Below, piece by piece: positions 30,951 to 40,718 of a stretch of 64,000 bases of DNA. The stretch comes from Meira nashicola. Taxonomy: Eukaryota > Basidiomycota > Exobasidiomycetes > Exobasidiales > Brachybasidiaceae. Position 1 is the first letter of the stretch. Every line of letters begins with the position of its first letter. The notes beneath the pieces are model-generated. The model was not told the origin of the DNA and made no database searches. It was given only the letters and a program-made list of their open reading frames with translations. Where the stretch lies: the NCBI GenBank assembly GCA_001600355.1, contig BCJU01000002.1:372001-436000 (forward strand). The letters are read 5' to 3'. The translations under genes and the position numbers were made by a program.

Positions 30951-31808
30951 TTAAATCCTCTTGACAGCAGCACCACTGAAATCGAAAATGCTGAGAATGG
31001 CAAACGAGCTATAAAGCAAGCCAAGCGGATAGGCTATCAAAAACCTTTGCTCGCTAAGGCCCAAAATGCTGACAAAGATACCCGAAGCGCTTGATGAACA
31101 CCATAAGATAAAGATTGGAGCTGCAACGTATCCGAGATAACCATCAAGTGTAACAAAGATCGAAAAGAAACTCAACAATGTTAAGGGTAAAATGCAATAT
31201 CCCAATACACTTGCAACGCGATATGCATCAATGCCTTTATCCGACATCATGTTTAGTAAAAGATAGATGGAAAAGTCTCCGATCAAAGCAACTCCATAAA
31301 TGTATCCAAATTGCGATTTGCCGGCCAAGAGTAACATCATTCCGAATGCGAAACAGAATAACAAAGGACCGGCAAGATCTGTATCGTCCATCATATGTGC
31401 ATCATGAGCATGATGTGCTGAATAGCTGTGTAGTGGGTTGAGAACTGTTAAGCTTTTGTCAAGGATATGCGGTAGGTTTACGCCTAATTCTTCCATCAAA
31501 CTTGGTTCATCGGGAAAACCACCTGTTCCGAATGCGCTCCAAAATCCCATTTGACTATTCATCAAACTTCTATCTGCAGCTGAACTACCATATCCTCCGC
31601 TTGTCATATTTCCTTCCAAAGAATTTCTTCCTCCACCTCCTGATCCTGCTCCTCCTAGATTACCACTTCCTCCATACCCATCATATTGTCCACCTGATCC
31701 CGAATAAAATTGTAAATTGTTTGCCCCTCCTCCCGAAGAGGATCCTTGACCGCCTCCATATCCAGCTTGTTGTCCGTATGGATTATGTTGATCGAAGATG
31801 GCCGACAT
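30951..31808 (-). CDS. YIP1: YIP1/YIPF5 Golgi membrane protein
   Basis: Intronless, 285 residues. The N-terminal 90 residues are Gly/Ser/Tyr-rich and cytosolic. The Yip1 domain begins with PSLMEELGVNLPHILDKSL and continues through five hydrophobic segments: LLFCFAFGMMLLLAG, YGVALIGDFSIYLLLN, VLGYCILPLTLLSFFSIF, VAAPIFILWCSSSASGIF and LIAYPLGLLYSSFAILSIF. YIP1 binds YPT1/YPT31-class Rab GTPases and YIF1 and supports ER-Golgi vesicle formation. Divergent from the WASP gene. Confidence 0.92.
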   Translation of the reverse strand: MSAIFDQHNPYGQQAGYGGGQGSSSGGGANNLQFYSGSGGQYDGYGGSGNLGGAGSGGGGRNSLEGNMTSGGYGSSAADRSLMNSQMGFWSAFGTGGFPDEPSLMEELGVNLPHILDKSLTVLNPLHSYSAHHAHDAHMMDDTDLAGPLLFCFAFGMMLLLAGKSQFGYIYGVALIGDFSIYLLLNMMSDKGIDAYRVASVLGYCILPLTLLSFFSIFVTLDGYLGYVAAPIFILWCSSSASGIFVSILGLSEQRFLIAYPLGLLYSSFAILSIFDFSGAAVKRI

Positions 31809-32220
31809 GTTGTTAGGCTTTTATCTTTATGAGGTAGGGATGATGATTGAGAGCTCGATCTCCTAACAACAATTCCAAGAAGGAAGCTAAAATGCACTTC
31901 TTAGTCTGTGCGCGATTTTAAGCTCACTGGCAGCAAATACCTTCACGTGGAATCCACGACCTGGAGCCAAGACACCGCCTCCGCCTTAATTCATGCTGAG
32001 TTTAAGACAAAGGCGGCATAGGCGTGTTTGTGCACATACAGACAATCAAGCCGTAAGCGGGGGGAAAAGGCATTCATTCACTCCACTAAAGTGAGAAAGT
32101 GTGTCAGGGTGTGATAAGGTTGTCGGAATTGGTAAATGCAATAAATCATCCGGAGATCTTCGAAAGTGCCATAAGATACCTTACCTTACACCAACATCTC
32201 TCAAAAGATACAAAAAGGAT
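31809..32220. promoter_or_regulatory. Divergent promoter of YIP1 and the WASP gene
   Basis: 412 bp between start codons. The WASP frame stays open upstream of its ATG to 32101 without another ATG. No defined site recognised. Confidence 0.45.
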
Positions 32221-33603
32221 ATGCCGTCTTCAACAATTTCATCTTCGGATAAGTCCAAGGTGAAGTCAAGTCTTCCGTCATCATCGAATAAAATTCTAAC
32301 AGCAACAGTTGCAAGAGTATTTGTTGCTTATCCGAATAAGTCGATATGGAGTTATACAGGCATCGAAGGAGCATTAGCATTCGTTCGTGATTCTGATCGA
32401 AATACGTTTGCATTAAAGTTAGTCGATCTTAAAGCGGCAAAAGGAGGAGTGATTTGGGAACATGAGCTATACGAACCTTTATCCTATAATCAAGATCGAA
32501 CGCATTTTCATACATTAGAAGGTGACGAACATATGATAGGCTTTGCATTTGCAGATGATGGAGAAGCAAGTGAATTGTACAAAAAGATTTCAAATCGTCA
32601 AAAGTTCGCAAAAAGTAACTCTTCTGCTGCCAAAAAGAAGAATCGTGGAAGTAAGATATTAGGAGGTGGTGGATCATCAAAATCAAACGGAGGAAAGATT
32701 GATAAATCAATGATTGGTGCACCTTCTGATTTCAAACATGTTGCACATATGGGTTATACAGCCGAAAAGGGTTTCTCTGCCGAAAATGTTGATCCAAGTT
32801 GGAGTGCTTTATTAGATCAATTGTCTAATATGGGTATCAGTAGAGCAGATATTCAAAAGAATGAAGGTTTCATCAAAGACTTTGTTGGAAAGAGAGGAGG
32901 TGTTCCACCAAAACCTGCAGCAAGGCAACCTGCAGGAGCGTCTAAAGTGAAAAAAGTACCACCGCCAGCGCCAAGTAGAGCAGGAACAACGGCTCGCAAA
33001 CAACCTCCACCACCACCGGCACCACGAGCAAGACCAGGAGCATCATCTGCAGCAGCAGCAGCATCCTCATCGATACCCGCTCCCCCGCCTCCACCACCGC
33101 CAGCAAGAGGAGGAGCTTCATCTATTGCACCACCACTCCCACCACCACCTGCTCGAGGAGGAGCATCAGCAGCCGCACCTCCACCACCACCACCTCCGCC
33201 TGCTCGTGGATCTGCAGGTGTTGGTGCACCTCCTCCACCTCCTCCACCACCAATGGGAGGATCGAGTGCAGGTCCTCCACCACCGCCTCCTCCTCCTGCA
33301 ACAGGTGCTGGCTTACCTCAACCTCAATCTGGACGCGCTGATCTATTGGCATCTATTCAAGGTCAAGGTGTTCATAATTTACGAAAAGTAGATCCAACTG
33401 CAGCAGCAGCGGGAGGAGCAGCAATTGGAGGAGCTGCTGGATTAGCAGCAGCTGGTGCTTCTGGCGCTTCTGGAACTCCGGATGAAGGTAGTGGTGGAGA
33501 TTCAGGTGCAGATTTAGCAAGTGCATTAGCAGCCGCTCTTTCTCAAAGGAAGGAGAATATGGGAGATTCCGATGAAGATGCAGAGAGTGATGAAGAATGG
33601 TAA
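32221..33603 (+). CDS. LAS17: WASP-family Arp2/3 activator with CRIB motif
   Basis: Intronless, 460 residues from the ATG at 32221. Domains in order: WH1/EVH1 (about 25-125, VARVFVAYPNKSIWSYTG, YEPLSYNQDRTHFHTLEG), a CRIB/GBD motif IGAPSDFKHVAHMG (about 165), a polyproline region (about 250-365), a WH2 motif (LLASIQGQGVHNLRKV) and an acidic C-terminus ending in DEEW for Arp2/3 binding. It nucleates branched actin at endocytic sites. The CRIB motif, absent from S. cerevisiae Las17, implies control by Cdc42/Rac GTPases, as described for Cryptococcus Wsp1. Tail-to-tail with HIS6, 81 bp apart. Confidence 0.92.
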   Translation: MPSSTISSSDKSKVKSSLPSSSNKILTATVARVFVAYPNKSIWSYTGIEGALAFVRDSDRNTFALKLVDLKAAKGGVIWEHELYEPLSYNQDRTHFHTLEGDEHMIGFAFADDGEASELYKKISNRQKFAKSNSSAAKKKNRGSKILGGGGSSKSNGGKIDKSMIGAPSDFKHVAHMGYTAEKGFSAENVDPSWSALLDQLSNMGISRADIQKNEGFIKDFVGKRGGVPPKPAARQPAGASKVKKVPPPAPSRAGTTARKQPPPPPAPRARPGASSAAAAASSSIPAPPPPPPPARGGASSIAPPLPPPPARGGASAAAPPPPPPPPARGSAGVGAPPPPPPPPMGGSSAGPPPPPPPPATGAGLPQPQSGRADLLASIQGQGVHNLRKVDPTAAAAGGAAIGGAAGLAAAGASGASGTPDEGSGGDSGADLASALAAALSQRKENMGDSDEDAESDEEW

Positions 33604-33684
33604 AGGATGACGTACTTGGGATATGAATTGCATGAAATTTAAGGCGAATAATGTACAAGTGTGAATTATGATATTTTGAAAAGA

Positions 33685-34530
33685 TTATGAATTGTACTTG
33701 TCGTTCCAATCAATAAGCTCTTGCATCGTAACTCCAGTTCCACCAAATATGTCGAGAGCACTACCGAATGTCAAGTCAACCTTTCCGTTCGAACAACGGT
33801 CGACAAGGTGTAAATCTTGAATGTTTCTTGCTCCACCTGCATACGTTGTTGGAATTGTGACCCATTCTCCGAGCTTTTGGACAAGTTCTTCATCTATTCC
33901 TTGACAAAGTCCTTCTACGTCGGCGGCATGGATCAAGAATTCGCTACAATGATTTGCGAGAAGATTCAAAGATTCTTCGTTCACTTCCATATCTGTTAAA
34001 TCTTGCCATCTATTCATTGCAACGATCCATTTACCTTCTCTTCGTCTACAGCTTACGTCTACTACCAATCTTTCTTTTCCTACAAGGCTTTCTAATGCTT
34101 GCAATCTTTCCATTGAGAATTTACAATTAGGAAAGAGATATGATGTGACAATAACTTTTTGTGCTCCTTTATCTATCCATAATTTAGCATTATCGGATGT
34201 TATTCCACCGCCAACTTGTAATCCATTAGGCCATGCTTGTACTGCCTCAGTTGCTGCTTCATCATTTCCCGGTCCCAGTTTGATCACGTGTGCTCCTATT
34301 AGATTATGTTTATGATAAAGTGAAGCATAATGACCTGCACGAAGGGTAGAAGTAAAGTTTGTCTTTAGTGAAGAAGAGGAGACAGGATCGATTCCAGATG
34401 CATTCAATGCACGTTCTTGTTGTTCTGTTCGATCTTCGTCGCGTAATGAACCTCCAACGATTTGTTTGACAACTCCTTGATGAAGGTCAATGCAAGGACG
34501 AAAGATACTATGCCTTTTTTCTCCTGACAT
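33685..34530 (-). CDS. HIS6: HIS6 ProFAR isomerase, histidine biosynthesis
   Basis: Intronless, 281 residues, near yeast HIS6 length. It isomerises ProFAR to PRFAR, the fourth step of histidine synthesis, in the cytosol. TIM-barrel signatures: FRPCIDLHQGVVKQIVGG at the start, VIKLGPGNDEAATEA, NGLQVGGGIT, VVDVSCRRREGKWIVAMNRW, and TYAGGARNIQDL. The catalytic acid pair is plausibly the Asp of CIDLHQG and the Asp of HAADVEG. It is divergent from eIF2B-beta over only 244 bp. Confidence 0.95.
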   Translation of the reverse strand: MSGEKRHSIFRPCIDLHQGVVKQIVGGSLRDEDRTEQQERALNASGIDPVSSSSLKTNFTSTLRAGHYASLYHKHNLIGAHVIKLGPGNDEAATEAVQAWPNGLQVGGGITSDNAKLWIDKGAQKVIVTSYLFPNCKFSMERLQALESLVGKERLVVDVSCRRREGKWIVAMNRWQDLTDMEVNEESLNLLANHCSEFLIHAADVEGLCQGIDEELVQKLGEWVTIPTTYAGGARNIQDLHLVDRCSNGKVDLTFGSALDIFGGTGVTMQELIDWNDKYNS

Positions 34531-34690
34531 AATTGATATTTGGTATAGAGTTAATGATGAGAGATAAGAGTATAAACTCTTTATTTTTGAGAAGAAAGGT
34601 GTGGAGCTTTAGAGTTGACGCTAGCGTTCACAACATAGAATTACGCCTGTGCATCACTAGACCTTTTTTTTCTTCTTCCTTACCCTGGGT

Positions 34691-34705
34691 TATAAATTGC
34701 ACGTG
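34691..34705 (+). promoter_or_regulatory. TATA box and E-box in the HIS6-GCD7 divergent promoter
   Basis: TATAAATT (34691-34698) lies 84 bp before the GCD7 ATG, and a palindromic CACGTG (34700-34705) followed by GGGG abuts it. CACGTG binds bHLH factors in fungi. No GCN4-type TGACTCA was found in the 244-bp spacer. Confidence 0.45.
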
Positions 34706-34774
34706 GGGGTCGTGCGAAAATAATACCATCTTTCTGATCAACCATCATCATTTACACCTATAAGCAATCCAACA

Positions 34775-36463
34775 ATGGAAGTCAATCGTGCACATTCTAG
34801 CATCAAGCTAGAAAAGTATGTTCGCGATCGTACAAGTTTACGTACTCTTCGACAATTAGCCTTACAACTTCGAAGAGAAACGATTTATGGTCCATCAGAA
34901 GTTGCTAATGCTACTGCTAAAGCATTAAGAACGGTTGTTAGTGCTGCAAGGTTTCAAAATTTAGAAGAATTGATTACTATAATTAGAAGTGCTGGTGCAT
35001 TCTTACAGGATTCTCAACCGAATGAACAAACGATCGGCAATATCACTAGACGGGTTTTGCACCTTTTGAGAGAAGAAGCAAGAGCGGCAAATATAGAAAT
35101 CACAAATACTGAAGCAGATATGCAACATAAGCATACTTCTGGTCTTCCTTCATCTTCTATAGATTCTAGCTTTGATAGAAATAGCAGTACGGATACCAGC
35201 ACGCCTACAACGGCCACGCACAGTAGAAACCCATCAGCAGTATCAGCTGGAGTAATCAATCATAAGTTATCAGCTTCTTCTGCTACTTCTTCTCAATCAC
35301 ATTTGGATACCAGTCGTACTTCTACTGCTCCAGTATCACCTTCTAGACCGGCATTAAGCGCTTTTCGTCCTGGTTCAACGTTTTCAATTTCTGATTTAGT
35401 AGCAGCTGGTGCAGGTGCTTCTTCAAGTGCAAATGCAAGTTCATTTGCTGTTTCACCAGCAGGAAGTGGAGCGACGACGCCAGCATGGGGAAATGCAAGT
35501 TTGGACAGACTTGGTTATGGTGTAGAGAAGCTAAATTTACATAATGATGGAATTGCAGAAGAGACAAACGCAGAAGAGGAAGACGAAGAAGATGAGGAAG
35601 AAGATGAAGATGAAGAGGAGGATGTGCCTACCATTGCTGGCTCTAAATCGAAAAAAACTGCTACAGGATCAAGTCATTCCAGCATTTATCAATTGAAACC
35701 GCTCTTGATTCAAGCTATGCAAGAATTGATTGATGAATTGGAAACCGTTAATAGCAATATAGCTAAAGATGCACGCGATCATATTCATTCAGGTGAAGTG
35801 ATTTTCACAATCGGATATTCTGAAACTGTAGAAGTATTTTTAAAAGCAGCTGCTAAAGATCGCAAATTTACAGTCATTGTTGCAGAAGCTGCACCGACTT
35901 TTAGTGGACATAAATTAGCCAAAGCTTTATCTTCCGCTGGTGTTTCGACACTTTTGGTACCTGACAGTTCCACATTTACACTTATGCCAAGAATATCAAA
36001 AATATTGATGGGAGCTCACTGTATTTTAGCAAACGGAGGATTATTAACTATCGCAGGTGCAAGGATGGTAGCTGAAGCAGCTCGTGCTCATTCAACTCCA
36101 ACGGTAGTATTGGCAGGCGTATATAAAGTATGTCCTGATTGGACGTGGGTTGGAATTGCAACTTCTCTTGTTGATCGATCAGAGATGGCGCATTCCAATA
36201 TTACAGCTTCAGCAATGGCAGGATCTAGAGAAATAGGAAAAGGAGGAAGTTCGACAGTAATAGGTGTATCTTCAGAAGCGTCTCCTTTGGATGTTATTCC
36301 GCTCAATGAAGCAGAAGAAGTGGAAGTCGTTAACCCTATCTGGGATTATGTTGATCCGGAAATGATTGATTTATTAATCACCAATGTAGGTGAACATCCA
36401 ATCTCTTTGGTATATAGATTATTAAGTGAAAATTATGATGCTCAAGATTTAATTTTGGCATGA
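34775..36463 (+). CDS. GCD7: eIF2B beta subunit (GCD7)
   Basis: Intronless, 562 residues. It is a regulatory subunit of the guanine nucleotide exchange factor for eIF2. The N-terminal helical part (LRQLALQLRRETIYGPSEVA, then NITRRVLHLLREEA) is followed by an insertion of about 180 residues rich in Ser/Thr and a long Glu/Asp run (about 266-285). The C-terminal Rossmann-like domain is clear: FTIGYSETVEVFLKAAAKDR, VIVAEAAPTFSGHKLAKALS, and CILANGGLLTIAGARMVAEA. The yeast protein is 381 residues, so the insertion makes this one unusually long. YVH1 follows in tandem. Confidence 0.93.
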   Translation: MEVNRAHSSIKLEKYVRDRTSLRTLRQLALQLRRETIYGPSEVANATAKALRTVVSAARFQNLEELITIIRSAGAFLQDSQPNEQTIGNITRRVLHLLREEARAANIEITNTEADMQHKHTSGLPSSSIDSSFDRNSSTDTSTPTTATHSRNPSAVSAGVINHKLSASSATSSQSHLDTSRTSTAPVSPSRPALSAFRPGSTFSISDLVAAGAGASSSANASSFAVSPAGSGATTPAWGNASLDRLGYGVEKLNLHNDGIAEETNAEEEDEEDEEEDEDEEEDVPTIAGSKSKKTATGSSHSSIYQLKPLLIQAMQELIDELETVNSNIAKDARDHIHSGEVIFTIGYSETVEVFLKAAAKDRKFTVIVAEAAPTFSGHKLAKALSSAGVSTLLVPDSSTFTLMPRISKILMGAHCILANGGLLTIAGARMVAEAARAHSTPTVVLAGVYKVCPDWTWVGIATSLVDRSEMAHSNITASAMAGSREIGKGGSSTVIGVSSEASPLDVIPLNEAEEVEVVNPIWDYVDPEMIDLLITNVGEHPISLVYRLLSENYDAQDLILA

Positions 36464-36698
36464 AAATGTATACATTAATCGATGCTTAATTATATATAAA
36501 TTAATGATATATCCTTGATGGACTTTGGAACATGCTACCAATGCACGTTAAACATTCTCTTTCCCTTAGAAACACCTACAGGCGCGTGAAATCAACCAAA
36601 TATTTTTTTTGTAGAAAAGCGGGGGAAGAAGGTTATGTAAGGCAAGTCTTCCACAAAAATTGCACGACTTGAATAAAACCATCATCATCCCTGCCAAG

Positions 36699-38693
36699 AT
36701 GGATCAAATCATACCGGGATTATGGATAGGCGATCTTGCCTGTGCATTAGCTACGGATTATTTAGAATTAGCAGGAATAACGCATATCGTTACAGCATTA
36801 AAGCAACAATTACCAAGTCCAATCGTTTTACCCGATGGAAGAAAGATTGAAAGTGAACAAATTTATTACGTCAATATAGATGATATTGATAGTGCACCGA
36901 TTTTAGTTCATTTTCCTGGAGCGATTGAATTTATCGATGAAGCACTTCAACAAAGATGGTTAGAAGATGAGGAAGGAGAAGGAGATTCTACAGACATTCA
37001 AGATGAACAGAGATCTTCAAATTCACGTACAATACCACCAAAAGGCAAGAAACCAGGTCAATGGGCAACGATGGGAGAAGGAACAGTTTTAGTTCATTGT
37101 CATGCTGGAATATCAAGAAGTGTAGCAATCGTTTTAGCATATTTGATGCACGTTCGTAGGATAACCGTTCAAGATGCTTTAAGTCTTGTTCGTTCAAGAC
37201 GTTCAATTGCCGATCCAAATCCAGGTTTTATGCATCAATTAGAGCTATATGAATCGGCAGGGCTTAATGTTGATGTACGTAATCAACGTATTAGAAGATT
37301 TTTGATGTCACAAGCTTCAATCTTACGTGGTGATCCGATCGATGATGTTCTATTGAGTTATTATCCTAGCCCTTTACACAGTCCAGCAAACAGTTTTCCA
37401 GGATCAATACTTGGAGGTACCAATAACAGCGGATCATCTGGAGGAGGGATTGGAGGGATGGGTTTACAATTCTCGAAATTGGATATGAGCGATTCAGGCA
37501 GTAGAAAGTCAAGTATTGGATATGCTGCAAGTGATGGTAATAGTAACAGCGATCAACATTCACCCATAAGTAGTGGAAGGAATAGTGCAACTATGTCAAG
37601 GCAGAATAGCAGAATTGCTGCATCTTCTGCTGCTGCTAAAGGTGCAAATGAGAGAAATAGAAGATCAAGCAGATCAGAAGGAAGTGATGCAAAGGTCAAT
37701 ATTACAAAACAAGAAGGTGAAATTTTAGATTTATCTAAATCACCTCCAATGCCGGATGAAAATAATCAATTATTCGATGAAGATGATGAAAGGGAAAATA
37801 AGCGTATTCGTGATGAAAAGGTGAATAAATTGATCAAGGAAAACTTTACAAGTATCAGTGAACCACACGAAGTGATGATCACTGTTAATTCAGGAAATTT
37901 ACCAGGAGGAGTGAATAAAGTACGGGGTAATCAAGTTCGTTCAGAAATATCTAAAACGTCTCAAGCGCCGCAAAAGAATGGCACTTTACCCAAACCAAAG
38001 TTTAACTGTATGAAACTCCGTTGTAAGAAGTGTAGAAGAGAATTAGCAGCACAAGATCATGTAGTAGAACACGAAGCTGGAATGGGAAAAGATGCTTTTG
38101 ACGTTCGTAAACGTGAGAAAGATGTTGAACAAAAGAGTAGAGATAATCGTGCAACTATGGAACAAGGATCAGCAGTTGCTACGAGATCTGCTGCTAGACA
38201 ATCTAATTCATCGGAAATGACGATGGAAGAACGTTTTGGTGCTACTAAACGATCTTCGGAGGACGATAAAGAAGAAGAAGAAGTGGTAGCACCAACACAA
38301 TCAACATTCAAAAGTGCTGCCAGTCTTTCTGCTCAATTACCACCTCATCTTGCAGCTTTGAGAAGAGGCACACCGACAACATCACAAGCGAATGGCAATT
38401 CTATCCCAACAAGACCACCACCTTCTACGAGAAACAATCAAGCTCAAACATCAACACCTTCGAATGACTTTCGCAAAATGTTGCATTCACACCTTTGCAG
38501 TTCTTACTTTGTTGAACCTTTAGCTTGGATGACAGTTTTACGTTCAGGTGAAGTGGCAGGTAGGTTAGACTGTCCTAGTGTTCGTTGTGGTGCAAAATTA
38601 GGTAGTTGGGATTGGGCAGGAATGCAATGTGCTTGTGGAGCATGGGTAACTCCTGCATTTGCATTACATAGATCAAAAGTAGATGAAATATAA
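36699..38693 (+). CDS. YVH1: YVH1 dual-specificity phosphatase and ribosome maturation factor
   Basis: Intronless, 664 residues from the ATG at 36699. The N-terminal DSP domain begins QIIPGLWIGDLACAL and has the active-site loop VHCHAGISRS (HC-x5-R) and a following DALSLVRSRR helix. The C-terminal zinc-binding domain is split: CMKLRCKKCRRELA, then SSYFVEPLAWM, CPSVRCGAKLGSWDWAGMQC and ACGAWVTPAF. YVH1 releases MRT4 from pre-60S particles; the zinc domain, not the phosphatase activity, suffices in yeast. The two domains are separated by about 250 low-complexity Ser-rich residues, so it is far longer than yeast YVH1 (364). It converges with the CHORD gene, 47 bp apart. Confidence 0.92.
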   Translation: MDQIIPGLWIGDLACALATDYLELAGITHIVTALKQQLPSPIVLPDGRKIESEQIYYVNIDDIDSAPILVHFPGAIEFIDEALQQRWLEDEEGEGDSTDIQDEQRSSNSRTIPPKGKKPGQWATMGEGTVLVHCHAGISRSVAIVLAYLMHVRRITVQDALSLVRSRRSIADPNPGFMHQLELYESAGLNVDVRNQRIRRFLMSQASILRGDPIDDVLLSYYPSPLHSPANSFPGSILGGTNNSGSSGGGIGGMGLQFSKLDMSDSGSRKSSIGYAASDGNSNSDQHSPISSGRNSATMSRQNSRIAASSAAAKGANERNRRSSRSEGSDAKVNITKQEGEILDLSKSPPMPDENNQLFDEDDERENKRIRDEKVNKLIKENFTSISEPHEVMITVNSGNLPGGVNKVRGNQVRSEISKTSQAPQKNGTLPKPKFNCMKLRCKKCRRELAAQDHVVEHEAGMGKDAFDVRKREKDVEQKSRDNRATMEQGSAVATRSAARQSNSSEMTMEERFGATKRSSEDDKEEEEVVAPTQSTFKSAASLSAQLPPHLAALRRGTPTTSQANGNSIPTRPPPSTRNNQAQTSTPSNDFRKMLHSHLCSSYFVEPLAWMTVLRSGEVAGRLDCPSVRCGAKLGSWDWAGMQCACGAWVTPAFALHRSKVDEI

Positions 38694-38740
38694 AAAAAGC
38701 ATCTTTTGTTGTATTATTATTATCAGTAGATTACAGTATA

Positions 38741-39805
38741 TCATGCGTCTAATTTACGACCAAACGTTAAACCATATCCTAATGCTTGATCACCTCGCTC
38801 TAATGCGGGCCAACTTTCACCTTTTGCTTGTTTGACAAGAATTAGATCAACTTTGAATCTTGTAACAGAGAATGAGCTTGATTTTTCATCAATTGCAGCA
38901 TAAGGTTTAAGAATACGATTATACCTTCTTTTCGTATTAGGTTGAGCAGGTAAAGCTGGAAGTGCTAAAGAGAATGTTACACTTTCACCTTCCAGAGTAA
39001 TTTTTGATCTTTCCATTTCTACACCTTTTGCGTAAACTGTAACACGAACATCGTTTGGCGTTTCATAATGATCGATTCTACAATCTGCTTCTATTTCATC
39101 TGTTGAAGATCCATTCGATTGTGATGTTGTACTTCCTCCTCCAACGAACAAATGACCACTTTTTGCTTTTGTACAAGGTTCGATCGTTAAAAATTCATCG
39201 AATTCTAAAACACGTCTTTTACAACATGCGTATCCTTTACTACCTTCATGAAAGATTGCTTGACCGGGATGATAATTACATTTTTCCGAATTTCGATCTC
39301 TTTTTTCACCAGTAAACTTTTCATTACATCCTTTACGTTTACATGACGTACCTTTTCCAATCTGTACTGCCTCTACTGGATCTTCTTCTTCTACGAATAA
39401 TTTTGAGGAGTCTGATTTTTGAGATCTTTGAGCGTTTTGCTGTTGAATAGCATTTAATCTTGTACTTGACATTGGCGTTAAAGAAGAAGTTGATGCTACT
39501 GGAGCTGGAGCAGGTGCTTTTGCTTGTCCATTCACTGCTGCTGATGATTCTTCAACATTCTCTTTAGCAAATGAAACTTTTTCTTGTTTAACATTTGTAT
39601 GTTCTTCCTCTTCTTTACAACCTTTTATTAATAAGAATTCGTCAAATTCTAATACTGGCTTATTTTGATCTTTGCAACATGACCATGATTTTGATCCTTC
39701 ATGAAATATTGGTTTACCAGGATGATGCTTACATGGACCTTGCCTTGATTCACTAGAAGATGGATCAAAATCTACTCCACAACCTGGTCTAGTGCAAATA
39801 GTCAT
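38741..39805 (-). CDS. CHORD and CS domain HSP90 co-chaperone (CHORDC1/RAR1-like)
   Basis: Intronless, 354 residues. Two CHORD zinc domains: residues about 4-65 (CTRPGCGVDF, CKHHPGKPIFHEGSKSWSCC, EFDEFL) and about 155-215 (CKRKGCNEKF, CNYHPGQAIFHEGSKGYACC, EFDEFL), each with the C/H pattern for two zinc ions. A CS (p23-like) domain follows (IDHYETPNDVRVTVYAKGVE, ITLEGESVTFSL). The fusion of CHORD and CS is the fungal/animal arrangement; plants have separate RAR1 and SGT1. Such proteins assist HSP90 and client stability. Divergent from NHP2. Confidence 0.92.
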   Translation of the reverse strand: MTICTRPGCGVDFDPSSSESRQGPCKHHPGKPIFHEGSKSWSCCKDQNKPVLEFDEFLLIKGCKEEEEHTNVKQEKVSFAKENVEESSAAVNGQAKAPAPAPVASTSSLTPMSSTRLNAIQQQNAQRSQKSDSSKLFVEEEDPVEAVQIGKGTSCKRKGCNEKFTGEKRDRNSEKCNYHPGQAIFHEGSKGYACCKRRVLEFDEFLTIEPCTKAKSGHLFVGGGSTTSQSNGSSTDEIEADCRIDHYETPNDVRVTVYAKGVEMERSKITLEGESVTFSLALPALPAQPNTKRRYNRILKPYAAIDEKSSSFSVTRFKVDLILVKQAKGESWPALERGDQALGYGLTFGRKLDA

Positions 39806-40049
39806 TGTATGAGGTGTTGTTGGTAATAAAGATTCCTTAGAACCTTCTCGGAAATAGAACCTATATTCCGCTCCACACTTTTTACTGTCGTGTGTAACGC
39901 GCCAGGCCCCCCCTTCACGTGCCTAAACACAATTTCAGCCTATTCTAATTTAATAGAAATATTTTTTGGAAATATATTATTGCGCGAAGAGAGTTATCGA
40001 TAGAAATTCATTTTAGAACACCATTAAAGATTCGTAAAAACAGAAAAAA

Positions 40050-40582
40050 ATGACGGAAGTTTCAATCGTTGCAAAACCTTTGGCAGAAGGTAAACTTTTA
40101 AAGAAAGCTTTTAAAACAATTAAAAAAGCATCGAAACATAAAGGACACGTTAAAAGAGGAGTAAAAGAAGTTGTTAAATCGTTAGAGAAAGGTGAAAAAG
40201 GGTGAGTGATTTCCAATTGAAAAGACAAGAAAGAAAAAGAAAAATATTGACAAATCTTCCCCCTTCTATTTACAGGCTCATCATCTTGGCTGGAGATATT
40301 TCACCAATCGATATCATTTGTCATATTCCCATCATTTGCGAAGAAACAGATAATCCATACATTTGGGTCTCTTCAAAAGATGCTTTAGGTGAAGCAGCAC
40401 GCACAAAGAGAGCGACATCATGCGTAATGGTAGTTCCAGGTGGAAGCAAGAAAGCGGGAGCAGCAGCAGCAAAAGCAGCAGCTGCTGCTGATGGAGGAAA
40501 TGAAGAATATGCGGATGACTACAAGACTGTTTACGATGAAGCTAAAACTTTGGTAGAGCAATTCTTGCTTAGCGTTGCATAG
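40050..40582 (+). CDS. NHP2: H/ACA snoRNP protein NHP2
   Basis: Two exons: 40050-40201 and 40276-40582, giving 152 residues. The first exon reads PLAEGKLLKKAFKTIKKASK and HVKRGVKEVVKSLEKGEKG; the second continues LIILAGDISPIDIICHIPII and ALGEAARTKRATSCVMVVPG, the L7Ae/NHP2 fold. It binds the kink of H/ACA guide RNAs for rRNA pseudouridylation and, in many eukaryotes, telomerase RNA. An Ala/Gly-rich insertion precedes the final helix (YKTVYDEAKTLVEQFL). NOP10, its partner, lies 11 kb away. Tail-to-tail with the TrpRS gene. Confidence 0.93.
40202..40275 (+). other. Intron of NHP2
   Basis: 74 nt, GTGAGT donor and TTACAG acceptor. It splits a Gly codon within the conserved GEKG-LIILAGD junction. 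Confidence 0.88.
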
Positions 40583-40718
40583 ATCCCTTTACCCGGACTG
40601 ATTCTCGACCGCTTCCCGACTTTCCAATCTCTGTATCAATATAATGGCATCTATTCTACATTTCGTTTGATTGATAGTACATATGATATGATGAGGTAAT
40701 ACAATTTACAGAATGTTT

